Below, one piece after another: positions 1-5,982 of a DNA stretch of 9,558 nucleotides. The stretch's first letter is position 1. Every line of letters begins with the position of its first letter. The position numbers and the translations under genes are program-made. Source of the stretch: Leptolyngbyaceae cyanobacterium M65_K2018_010 (GTDB lineage Bacteria; Cyanobacteriota; Cyanobacteriia; Phormidesmidales; Phormidesmidaceae); the NCBI GenBank assembly GCA_015295885.1, contig DVEE01000107.1, positions 1 to 9,558 of the forward strand. Reading direction: 5' to 3'. The notes beneath the pieces are model-generated. The model had not been told where the DNA came from, made no database searches, and was given only the letters and a program-made list of their open reading frames with translations.

Positions 1-296
1 AGGGTTTTCTCCAGCAGGCGTTCAATGACATCGTAGGTGGTGTCGCGGGGGGCGATGCCGGTGCCACCACTTAAAATCACCACATCAATATCGGGGTTCC
101 GGCCAAAGTCAGTACAGAGCGATCGCAACAGCTCGGGCTCATCGGGCACAATCCGGTAGTCCAGAATCCGGTGATTGGCCTGCTGAAGGAAGGCCTGGAT
201 CGCCTGACCGCTGTGATCCGTTTCCGGGGTGCGGGTATCGCTGACGGTAATCACCGCGCAACGAATGGGACTATCCAGAGAGGTGGGATGGGCCAT
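1..296 (-). CDS. moaB: MoaB/MogA-family molybdenum cofactor biosynthesis protein (5' part, cut by the window edge)
   Basis: Only the first 98 residues are in the window; the gene runs off the left edge. The ATG at 296-294 opens a protein with a short polar leader and then CAVITVSDTRTPETDHSG, the first beta strand and SDT loop of the MoaB/MogA fold. Near the end comes VVILSGGTGIAPRDTTYDVI, which contains the GGTG loop that binds molybdopterin in this family. In this family MogA adenylylates molybdopterin before molybdenum insertion; the MoaB branch is close to it and its exact step is less certain. The protein should be a soluble cytoplasmic oligomer. It lies downstream of psb28 on the same strand, 136 bases away with a large inverted repeat between them, so co-transcription is unlikely to be tight. 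One HIP1 octamer (119-126) lies inside the gene. The family is clear; MoaB versus MogA cannot be settled from this fragment. Confidence 0.85.
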   Translation of the reverse strand, partial: MAHPTSLDSPIRCAVITVSDTRTPETDHSGQAIQAFLQQANHRILDYRIVPDEPELLRSLCTDFGRNPDIDVVILSGGTGIAPRDTTYDVIERLLEKT

Positions 297-354
297 GGTT
301 CTGGGTGAGTTGGGCCGATCAATCCGAGTTACCTAGAGCATCGGTGCAGTGGCT

Positions 355-421
355 AGCAACCCGGTTTCTGAGTCATCGTTTCAACGAATGGTATCCATTC
401 CGATTGAGAAACCGGGTTGCT
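355..421. repeat. Long imperfect inverted repeat (15-bp perfect outer arms), possible REP/MITE-like element
   Basis: The outer arms agcaacccggtttct (355-369) and agaaaccgggttgct (407-421) are exact reverse complements. Inside them a second dyad, gaatgg-tat-ccattc (386-400), closes with a 3-base loop. Between the two stems a few more pairs can form (catcg/cgattg), so the 67 bases fold into one bulged hairpin. The element lies just past the psb28 stop on the minus strand and upstream of moaB. It has no T-run on either side, so it is not a classical rho-independent terminator, though it could still act as an RNA 3' end or stability element. From memory, similar aaccgggtt palindromes are widely repeated in cyanobacterial genomes, which suggests a dispersed repeat; no copy number can be given from one window. 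Confidence 0.75.
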
Positions 422-432
422 ATACCGGCGTT

Positions 433-765
433 TTAGCTTTTGGTAAAGCCCAAACCGTTTTGCTCGGCGTAGCGGTTCATGAACCGCATAAACCGATCCC
501 AATCCGCTTCGCTCTTCATCACGTAGATGGCTTCTATGCCAGCGGGTTCGCCATTGATGAACTTACCTTTGACCTCCCGGGTAACCAGTTCACCCTCTTC
601 ATCCACCAGGTACATGCCAGTGACTTCAACCCCCTCCTGGGAAAGGGCCTGGGGATAGTCGAAGTAGAAGGTAGCCGTACCGTTGGACCCATCCTTGGCT
701 CGAGTCAGCCGGACATCGGGGACAACGGGTTCTGCAACGCCACGGGCAAATTGAATTTCGGCCAT
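433..765 (-). CDS. psb28: Photosystem II assembly factor Psb28
   Basis: The 110-residue product begins MAEIQFARGVAEPVVPDVRL and continues TRAKDGSNGTATFYFDYPQAL, then LVDEEGELVTREVKGKFING and a C-terminal WDRFMRFMNRYAEQNGLGF. This matches Psb28 along its whole length (usual length about 110-115). Psb28 is a soluble protein that binds the cytoplasmic face of photosystem II assembly intermediates near CP47 and D1/D2, protects them during assembly or repair, and is absent from the mature dimer. The start at 765 is chosen because the conserved MAEIQF begins there and AAGGA sits 8 bases upstream. A longer reading from 810 would add 15 unconserved residues and begin inside a 5'-UTR hairpin. The gene is divergent from the BtuF-like gene to its right. 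No missing residues or frameshifts are seen. Confidence 0.95.
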   Translation of the reverse strand: MAEIQFARGVAEPVVPDVRLTRAKDGSNGTATFYFDYPQALSQEGVEVTGMYLVDEEGELVTREVKGKFINGEPAGIEAIYVMKSEADWDRFMRFMNRYAEQNGLGFTKS

Positions 766-797
766 GCCTGGGTTCCTTAAATCAAACACAATCAAAT

Positions 798-815
798 CGA
801 GAAGATCCATTCTCG
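798..815 (-). promoter_or_regulatory. Hairpin in the psb28 5' untranslated region
   Basis: The arms cgagaa (798-803) and ttctcg (810-815) are perfect reverse complements with a 6-base loop. The hairpin lies 33 bases upstream of the psb28 start, above its ribosome-binding site, and would be in the leader RNA if transcription starts further right. It may stabilise the leader; a regulatory role is only inferred. Confidence 0.35.
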
Positions 816-1195
816 CACGTTAGCGAACTCTGGGGGGCAAGCAGCCCAAGGGTTAAGGCTCCAGCTCTGGTTCATCCTCCAGAGGTCTGGGGGTGAGGAG
901 GTTTCTGGGAAAGGGTTTCCCTCTGCCTAGGAGACCTAGCCAAGGGTCTTGCCCGTGCCCATCAGGGCGGTCTTTCGATCGGCACGCAAGCTCTGCCTAT
1001 CCTACCGGGGTATAGTATTATCCACCAATTGCCTAAAGGCGCAGCGACTTCCCCTAGGGGAGTGGGTTGATGGAGTGGTTTAAGCTGAGGGATGGTTGGC
1101 CCTTAGAAAATCCTGGGGTGTGAGCTCACCGCCTATCCCTTTCCATTTACCGAAACCGCTGTCATGGATAGCCTAGACCCCTGCCGCCCGCGCCG
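811..1195. other. Divergent intergenic region between psb28 and the BtuF-like gene
   Basis: No gene is supported here. It must hold the promoters for psb28 (minus) and the downstream plus-strand gene, but no convincing -35/-10 pair was found; an AT-rich block tatagtattat at 1011-1021 is the best -10-like sequence on either strand. Several small dyads occur: gggaaa/tttccc (907-921), ctagg/cctag (927-939) and the perfect palindrome cccctagggg near 1052-1061. The B12-box and conserved core of a cobalamin riboswitch were looked for because the next gene is BtuF-like, and were not found. A short reading frame at 1164-1199 (11 codons, MDSLDPCRPRR) ends in an ATGA overlap with the next gene's start. 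Confidence 0.5.
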
Positions 1196-2152
1196 ATGAA
1201 CCTTGCTGCTGCTGCCCGTGACCCGTTGCGGATTGTTTCGCTGATTCCCAGTGCAACCGAGATTGTAGCGGCCCTGGGGTTGGGAGACTATTTGGTGGGG
1301 CGTAGCCACGAGTGCGACTATCCCCCGACGGTCAAGGCCTTGCCCATCTGCACGGCTCCCAAATTTAACCCGGCGGGCGACAGCGCCACCATTCACCAGC
1401 GTGTGACCGATTTGCTTGCCTCGGCCCTGAGCGTCTACCGGGTAAATCTGGAGGTGCTGGAGGCCCTACAGCCCACCCACATTCTCACCCAGGCCCAGTG
1501 CGAGGTGTGCGCAGTCAGCTTGGCGGAGGTAGAAGCGGCCGCGGCGCACCTGACCGGCCGCCAGCCCCAAATTATTTCCCTGGAACCAGCCTGTCTGGCC
1601 GAGGTGTGGGCCGACCTTAAGCGCGTGGGCTTAGCCTTGGGGGTCGATCAAACAGCGGCGGTGGTGGCTAAGTTGCAGGGTCGAGTACAGGCTTGCGCTA
1701 ACCAGGCGGCGGCCGGGGTGCCTAAGCCCACCGTCGCCTGTATAGAATGGACCGAGCCACTGATGGCGGCGGGGAACTGGGTGCCGGAACTGGTGCAGTT
1801 GGCTGGTGGCATCTCGCTGTTGGGCACCCCTGGGCAGCACTCCCCCTGGATTAGCTGGGACGACCTGATTGCCGCTAACCCCGAAATTATAGTCATCATG
1901 CCCTGTGGCTACGACCTGACCGTGACTCGCCGCGAAGCCCAAACCCTAACCCATCATCCGGCCTGGTCCACCCTCGAGGCAGTGCGGCGGAGGCAAGTCT
2001 ACCTGGTGGATGGTAACCAGTACTTTAATCGACCTGGCCCACGCCTGGTGGAGTCCCTAGAGATTTTGGCCGAAATTTTCCACCCCGAGGCGTTTAGCCC
2101 CCGTCACCGGGGGGCAGGCTGGGAACCATGGCTACTGGGATCAGCGGCCTAG
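1196..2152 (+). CDS. BtuF-like (Peripla_BP_2 / cobalamin-binding-type) protein without signal peptide
   Basis: This 318-residue protein has the helical-backbone metal/cobalamin-binding fold of COG0614. The N-terminal lobe opens with RIVSLIPSATEIVAALGLGD (residues 12-31) followed by GRSHECDYP (35-43). A long linking helix near 135-170 is followed by the second lobe, with IEWTEPLMAAGNWVPELVQL (183-202) and MPCGYD (235-240), ending in FNRPGPRLVESLEILAEIFH (277-296). BtuF proteins normally deliver vitamin B12 to the BtuCD importer from the periplasm, but here there is no signal sequence or lipobox. An in-frame stop at 1169-1171 rules out a longer N-terminus. The protein is therefore probably cytoplasmic, as in the many bacterial homologues annotated only as cobalamin-binding protein. 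No permease or ATPase gene is adjacent. No Shine-Dalgarno precedes the ATG. Ligand and role are unproven. Confidence 0.8.
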   Translation: MNLAAAARDPLRIVSLIPSATEIVAALGLGDYLVGRSHECDYPPTVKALPICTAPKFNPAGDSATIHQRVTDLLASALSVYRVNLEVLEALQPTHILTQAQCEVCAVSLAEVEAAAAHLTGRQPQIISLEPACLAEVWADLKRVGLALGVDQTAAVVAKLQGRVQACANQAAAGVPKPTVACIEWTEPLMAAGNWVPELVQLAGGISLLGTPGQHSPWISWDDLIAANPEIIVIMPCGYDLTVTRREAQTLTHHPAWSTLEAVRRRQVYLVDGNQYFNRPGPRLVESLEILAEIFHPEAFSPRHRGAGWEPWLLGSAA

Positions 2153-2331
2153 GTGGGTGTAATCAATAAGCCTGAGGTGGTAGTGGGGGCGGTGGGAAGG
2201 GCACTCCCTGCCTGGGAGAGGCGCCGAAGCTCGCAGACTTCCTTCTGACGATTAGTTTAGACTCGACCCCCTACCGATCCCCTGAGCCGCCCTGGGGATG
2301 AATCGAGGTGGACAGACTGGGCCTAACTTTT

Positions 2332-2357
2332 TCCCTAAGGAAGCTCCCTAAGGAAGC
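2332..2357. repeat. 13-base tandem duplication upstream of apcD4
   Basis: The unit tccctaaggaagc occurs twice back to back (2332-2344 and 2345-2357) with no mismatch. A weaker partial copy, cttcctaa, follows near 2376. Repeated units of this size upstream of an operon can be binding sites for a regulator, but simple replication slippage explains them equally well. Confidence 0.6.
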
Positions 2358-2428
2358 CTTAGAACCCTCAAAATACTTCCTAAAAGAATAAATATTGTTG
2401 AACTTATGTTTAGGCTTATTGAAAAACA

Positions 2429-2445
2429 CTGTCACTGAGTAACAG
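2429..2445. promoter_or_regulatory. Operator-like interrupted dyad in the apcD4 upstream region
   Basis: The 17-base sequence CTGTcACTgAGTaACAG pairs with its own reverse complement at 14 of 16 non-central positions. It begins 5 bases after TTGAAA (2419-2424), which resembles a -35 box, although no good -10 follows at the usual distance. The symmetry fits a dimeric DNA-binding protein. Which regulator, if any, is unknown. Confidence 0.3.
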
Positions 2446-2724
2446 GTAGAACCTAATCTTTTAGGGGTAGGTAATTCGTCTAGTTTCTCCATTTAAGGAG
2501 ATGAGGGGCGTGTCTACTGGCCCCTCCCAGAGCCATCAACCAATGCAGAGGGCTATCTATTCCCCAGGAATACTCAATCTTTGGGTTGATTCCCAGGATT
2601 TGGCTCTAATCTCGGTAGACCCATTTTACAACGGCCTATCGAGCAATGCCAATGGAGAAGATTGAGACTATTCGGGGTAAGGCTCAATGGCTGATTTCAA
2701 CTATTTTAGGAGATTTGATTCACT

Positions 2725-3198
2725 ATGAGCATCGTTGCCAAAGTTATTGCCCAGTCTGACGAGGCCAACCGCTTTCTCAGCAGTGCGGAGCTGGCCAAGC
2801 TGCAGGAGTTTTTTAGCAGCAGTACCGCTCGAGTCAGTGCCGCCCAGAAGCTCGCTGCCAACCAGCAAAAAATTGTGGATGAGGGCAGCAAGCGATTTTG
2901 GGCCCAGTGTCCTAATACTCCTAGCAATAGTGGCAATCCTCAAAAAACAGCCCTATGCCAGCGGGATCAGGGGTGGTACATTCGCTTAGTTAGCTACTGT
3001 TTGCTGGCCGGTAACTCCAAGCCCCTAGAGGATATTGGCTTGGACGGCATGCGCGATATGTACGTGTCGTTGGGGGTTCCCCTGGCCAATCTCAAGCTAG
3101 CGATGAAGTGTATCAAAGAGGTAGCCCTGGGTGGCTTGACCGCCGAGGAAGGAGCTTTAGCGGCCCCTTACTTTGACCAGCTCATCCGTGCTTTTTAA
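2725..3198 (+). CDS. apcD4: Allophycocyanin alpha-type subunit, ApcD4-like (LoLiP type)
   Basis: This 157-residue phycobiliprotein begins MSIVAKVIAQSDEANRFLSS, matching the start of ApcA/ApcD, and ends in the helical YFDQLIRAF. The bilin-binding cysteine is C78, in ALCQRDQGWYIRL, with the conserved RD (R80, D81) two residues on. The loop before it (about residues 60-73) is about 3 residues shorter than in ApcA and lacks the usual PGGNAY. C62, C92 and C129 are additional cysteines, and W84 replaces a residue that is usually Asp or Tyr. These pocket changes and the following apcB and isiA-like genes point to ApcD4, the alpha-type subunit of far-red-shifted allophycocyanin made in low light. It would pair with the ApcB3-type product 54 bases downstream. 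AGGAG lies 12 bases before the ATG, a slightly long spacing. It is not a standard core ApcA; among divergent ApcD paralogues, ApcD4 is assigned mainly from context. Confidence 0.85.
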   Translation: MSIVAKVIAQSDEANRFLSSAELAKLQEFFSSSTARVSAAQKLAANQQKIVDEGSKRFWAQCPNTPSNSGNPQKTALCQRDQGWYIRLVSYCLLAGNSKPLEDIGLDGMRDMYVSLGVPLANLKLAMKCIKEVALGGLTAEEGALAAPYFDQLIRAF

Positions 3199-3252
3199 TC
3201 AGCTTGGCATCCACTGTTTTGAATTGACGCTACACCATCTAAGAGGACAATC

Positions 3253-3738
3253 ATGCAAGACAAGATCACGGCTGCAATTAACCCCGCTGACGAGAAAGGT
3301 AACTACCTAGAAGGGGCTGAACTGGAGGCCCTACAAAATTACTTCCGTACCGGCGAGATGCGCGTTAGGGCGGCTAGTCAAATTGGCGAAAGTGCGGCTA
3401 GCATTATCAGCGAAACCGTGGCTAAAAGCTTGCTCTACGGCGATATTACGTTGCCTGGGGGGAATATGTATCCCACCCGTCGCTATGCGGCCTGTCTGCG
3501 GGATCTCAGCTATTTTCTACGCTACGCAACCTACGCCATGCTAGCGGCCGATACCTCTATCCTAGATGAGCGGGTCCTCAATGGTTTAAGGGAAACCTAT
3601 GGGTCCTTAGGGGTTCCCATTGAACCCACGATTCAGGCGATTCAGGCGATGAAAGAGGTCGTCACTAGCCGGGTAGGCGCTGATGCGGGCCAGGAAATGG
3701 ATGTTTATTTTGATCACCTCATTGCTGGTTTGAGCTAG
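3253..3738 (+). CDS. apcB3: Allophycocyanin beta-type subunit, ApcB3-like (LoLiP type)
   Basis: The product has 161 residues, the normal ApcB length. It starts MQDKITAAINPADEKGNYLE and holds the ApcB signature GGNMYPTRRYAACLRDLSYF, with C81 as the phycocyanobilin thioether site, D84 as the pyrrole-contacting aspartate and N71 at the position that is usually methylated in beta subunits. RYATYAMLAADTSILDERVL and the C-terminal YFDHLIAGLS are also typical. It should form alpha-beta protomers with the preceding ApcD4-type protein and carry one bilin. AAGAGG (3240-3245) lies 7 bases before the ATG. It is co-directional with its neighbours (54 and 39 base gaps), so an operon is likely. Sequence alone says ApcB; the name ApcB3 rests on position between apcD4-like and isiX-like genes rather than on a tree. 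Confidence 0.88.
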   Translation: MQDKITAAINPADEKGNYLEGAELEALQNYFRTGEMRVRAASQIGESAASIISETVAKSLLYGDITLPGGNMYPTRRYAACLRDLSYFLRYATYAMLAADTSILDERVLNGLRETYGSLGVPIEPTIQAIQAMKEVVTSRVGADAGQEMDVYFDHLIAGLS

Positions 3739-3777
3739 TCGTTCACGGCCTTCTGTTGTCGCAGTCAAGTCATCACC

Positions 3778-5251
3778 ATGTACGCTAAGCAACGCAGCCA
3801 GGAACCGTATCCCTGGTGGGCAGGAAATGCCCGATTTATTGATCTGTCGAACACATTTATTGTGGCCCACGTCGCTCAGGCCGCTTTGATTATGCTCTGG
3901 GCTGGTCTGTTTACCCTGTTCGAACTGGCAGTCTACTCCCCAGACGCCCCTCTCTACAGCCAGGGATTGATTCTGTTGCCTCACCTGGCGACCCAGGGCT
4001 GGGGCGTGGGCTCAGAGGGGGTTATCGCTGATACCTATCCCCTCTTTGCCATTGGTGGCGGCTGGGGTACTCGCCGGGGGGGCTTGGTTCCACCGCGAGC
4101 GTCTCCCTGCTAGTTTAGCCAATGCACCGGGAAAGGCGAGGCAATTTCACTTCGAGTGGAATGACCCCAAACAGTTGGGCTTCATTTTGGGCCATCACCT
4201 GATTATCTTAGGGCTCGGGGCGCTTTTGTTAGTGTTCAAAGCCACCCGCTTTGGGGGGCTCTACGATGCCACCCTGGGCGATGTGCGTTTGGTCACGGAC
4301 CCCACCCTGGATTTTGCTACCCTTTGGAGCTATCGCACCCATTTATTTGATGTCAACAACTTAGAAGACCTGGTTGGTGGGCATATCTATGTGGCTGTGC
4401 TACTCCTCGCTGGCGGGGCCTGGCACATTTTAGTGCCCCCCTTCAATTGGGTGCGCCAGCGGTTTCTCTTCTCGGGCGATGGAATTTTAGCCTATTCGCT
4501 GTTTGGCATTGCCCTGGCTGGGTTTGCGGCTTCCTACTACTGCGGGTTTAACACCCTGGCCTACCCCACCGAGTTCTATGGGCCAACCCTACAGTTGAAG
4601 TCGGCCTTTTTGCCCAGCTACTTTGATCCTAACCGTCTACCTGGGGCGGGCTATTCGTCTCGGACCTGGTTAGCCAATGCTCACTTCTATCTAGCCTTTT
4701 TCTTCCTGCAAGGGGGGCTATGGCACTTTCAGCGAGCTATGGGCTTCGATCTAGGCGCAATGCTGGCCGGTTGGCAGCAGGCCAGGATAGAGACCAGTGA
4801 CAATCCAACCCTGGCCTATCAAAACCTCGTGCAGAACGCCCCCCGGCCACAACTCCAGGCGCAGTACCAAGCCCCCGACCTGGAACCCCAGCCCCTGTTG
4901 GTCATGGAGCAGTCCTTCCAGGATTTTCTCTATCGTCCCTCCCAGGGCATCACAACCGCTGACCTTACCCAGGTCAACGGGGTGCGCACGACCCTTTACC
5001 AAACGGTGTTTCACCCCCGCCATTACACGTTCTATCAATCTGCTGCCACGGCCTCAAAGCCTGAGTTTGGCTACGGGGGGCGCCGGTCTCCGGGGCGCTT
5101 GTACGACCCCCCCCCGCCTATCCTGGGGTCTCGGTCTTACCCAAATCCTTTGCCCTCGGTGATCTATGAGCCGAGTCACCGTAATGGTCAGACTACCCAG
5201 GTGGCTAGTGAGGTGAGTGCATCCCATACGCCAGGGGAGTCGATGGCTTGA
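3778..5251 (+). pseudogene. isiX: CP43/IsiA-type chlorophyll-binding protein IsiX, frameshifted by a 14-base loss
   Basis: The first frame (3778-4113) encodes YPWWAGNARFIDLSNTFIVA, GLILLPHLATQGWGVG and DTYPLFAIG, the start of an IsiA/CP43-like antenna, then turns to unrelated sequence and stops. The family continues in another frame from about 4058 to 5251: AAGVLAGGAWFH, FHFEWNDPKQLGFILGHHL, NNLEDLVGGHIYV, WHILVPPFNW, LAYPTEFYGP and NAHFYLAFFFLQGGLWHFQR. Family members have about 7 residues (AVHLISS-like) at the junction, where only 7 bases remain, so a net 14 bases are missing, including the codon for a chlorophyll-ligand histidine in that helix. Joined, the protein would be about 490 residues. 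The usual six-helix core ends near 4765 and is followed by about 160 residues, polar and proline-rich, that resemble neither PsaL nor a linker I know. IsiX should be a thylakoid antenna serving the low-light response. No clear Shine-Dalgarno precedes 3778. As written, no full-length product is made; an assembly error is possible. Confidence 0.85.
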
Positions 5252-5304
5252 GGTCGGTGTTGACCTTAGCCTATTGCATCCTCCAGGCTGTTCTAGCAGA
5301 TGCT

Positions 5305-5340
5305 TGAGCTAACCGATCCTCAACCGATGGCTTAGCTCAG
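5305..5340 (+). other. Weak hairpin between isiX and its terminator
   Basis: tgagctaa (5305-5312) pairs perfectly with ttagctca (5332-5339) across a 19-base loop that contains ccgat twice. It could help stabilise the 3' end of the cluster's RNA; no other role is visible. Confidence 0.3.
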
Positions 5341-5353
5341 AGGCAATGGCCGG

Positions 5354-5391
5354 TCCCATTGTTCTTGTCCTGAAGAACAATGGGATTTCTT
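5354..5391 (+). terminator. Strong rho-independent-type terminator closing the apcD4-apcB3-isiX cluster
   Basis: tcccattgttctt (5354-5366) pairs perfectly over 13 bp with aagaacaatggga (5373-5385) across a 6-base loop, and is followed directly by tttctt. It starts 103 bases after the isiX stop. It marks the end of the phycobiliprotein/antenna transcript and separates it from the membrane-protein gene that starts at 5469. Confidence 0.88.
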
Positions 5392-5468
5392 ATGGGAGGA
5401 GGCAATCCTTGGGCTCCTAGGTTCCATCTTTTATCCGGTCTCGGCTCGTCAGGCCCCCCAATACAGCA

Positions 5469-5846
5469 ATGGCAAAAAGCGCCCAACCACAGCCAGTTTG
5501 TCTTAAAGTCTTAGCCACCCTTGGCCCCGTAAGTTGGCTTCTGTTGGGGTTATATTTGCTGACCATAGGCCAACAGATGTGGGTGGGATTGGCAGCTTTC
5601 TACTACGGTTTACCGATGATTTTGGCCATCCACATCATGGCCCCGTTGGGGCTACTCTGGCTGACCCGTCACCGCCGCCATCCTGCCCGCCCTAGTTGGG
5701 TGCGCTGGAGCCTGACCTACTATGCGCTGGTGCCCGGCATGGTGATCGGGCTATCCATTGGGTTGCAAGGCATTACAGGAACCCTGGAGTCAATGGCCAG
5801 TTTCCTGCGTGAAATCCGCTTCCAGTTGGGCCGAGCAGGTTGGTAG
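5469..5846 (+). CDS. Small multi-pass membrane protein, family not recognised
   Basis: This 125-residue protein has three likely membrane segments: about residues 13-33 (LATLGPVSWLLLGLYLLTIG), 38-65 (VGLAAFYYGLPMILAIHIMA region) and 82-104 (YYALVPGMVIGLSIGLQGI). A strongly basic loop, TRHRRHPARPSWVRW, lies between the second and third segments and would by the positive-inside rule face the cytoplasm. The C-terminus is short and soluble, FLREIRFQLGRAGW. No Shine-Dalgarno is visible before the ATG. A weak promoter-like pair, TTGGGC (5409-5414) and TTATCC (5431-5436), lies in the gap after the terminator. The gene therefore probably has its own transcript even though it shares the strand of the antenna cluster. 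No function is assigned; the coding call rests on the coherent membrane pattern and the length of the open frame. Confidence 0.68.
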   Translation: MAKSAQPQPVCLKVLATLGPVSWLLLGLYLLTIGQQMWVGLAAFYYGLPMILAIHIMAPLGLLWLTRHRRHPARPSWVRWSLTYYALVPGMVIGLSIGLQGITGTLESMASFLREIRFQLGRAGW

Positions 5847-5877
5847 GGGATTACCTGAAGGCAGGAGTCAGAAGTAT

Positions 5878-5895
5878 ATAGGGCTTTTACCCTAT
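5878..5895. terminator. Possible weak terminator hairpin between convergent genes
   Basis: ataggg (5878-5883) pairs with ccctat (5890-5895) around the loop ctttta. It lies 32 bases past the stop of the membrane-protein gene, in the gap between convergent genes, where a terminator is expected. There is no T-run after it, so the call is weak. Confidence 0.3.
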
Positions 5896-5967
5896 GGTAT
5901 TCCCAAGCTCAGGCAAGCTGTAGCATTAGTCATCAATAGGTTTGTTTGCACTGATTTAAGCGCGAAA

Positions 5968-5980
5968 TGGCTATAAGCCA
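5968..5980 (-). terminator. Possible weak terminator hairpin after the SLH gene
   Basis: Read on the minus strand, tggct-tat-agcca starts 3 bases past the SLH-gene stop and is followed by tttcgcg. A 5-bp stem with a very short T-run is marginal evidence. Confidence 0.25.
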
Positions 5981-5982
5981 GC

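Larger units (their letters stand above)
2153..2724. other. 572-base upstream region of the apcD4-apcB3-isiX cluster
   Basis: No convincing gene lies here. The region should hold the cluster's promoter. Its middle (about 2365-2480) is markedly AT-rich compared with its surroundings, as expected for a regulatory zone. Visible elements are a small GC hairpin after the BtuF-like gene (ctccc 2204-2208 / gggag 2214-2218), a 13-base tandem duplication (2332-2357), an interrupted dyad (2429-2445) just after a TTGAAA (2419-2424), hairpins cctaa/ttagg (2452-2465) and tctcc/ggaga (2486-2501), and attgag/ctcaat (2661-2688) close to the apcD4 start. A 51-codon frame from GTG 2510 to 2665 has an AAGGAG 9 bases upstream but no recognisable product. 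Confidence 0.5.

Noticed and set aside
349..780. Plus-strand open frame of 143 codons
   Set aside because: It lies opposite psb28, whose protein is clearly conserved, and its start is inside the inverted repeat.
766..810. Longer psb28 start at 810
   Set aside because: The added residues are not part of the conserved family start, the ATG lies in a hairpin, and the start at 765 has a good ribosome site.
1052..1061. CCCCTAGGGG palindrome
   Set aside because: It is too short and isolated to be assigned a function.
811..1195. Cobalamin riboswitch ahead of the BtuF-like gene
   Set aside because: The B12 box and the conserved core motifs could not be found.
3607..3984. Minus-strand open frame spanning apcB3 and isiX
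   Set aside because: It crosses two conserved genes on the other strand and has no family features.
4040..4113. Programmed ribosomal frameshift joining the two isiX frames
   Set aside because: A frameshift alone would not restore the missing family residues (AVH-like); bases are lost, so a deletion or assembly error explains it better.
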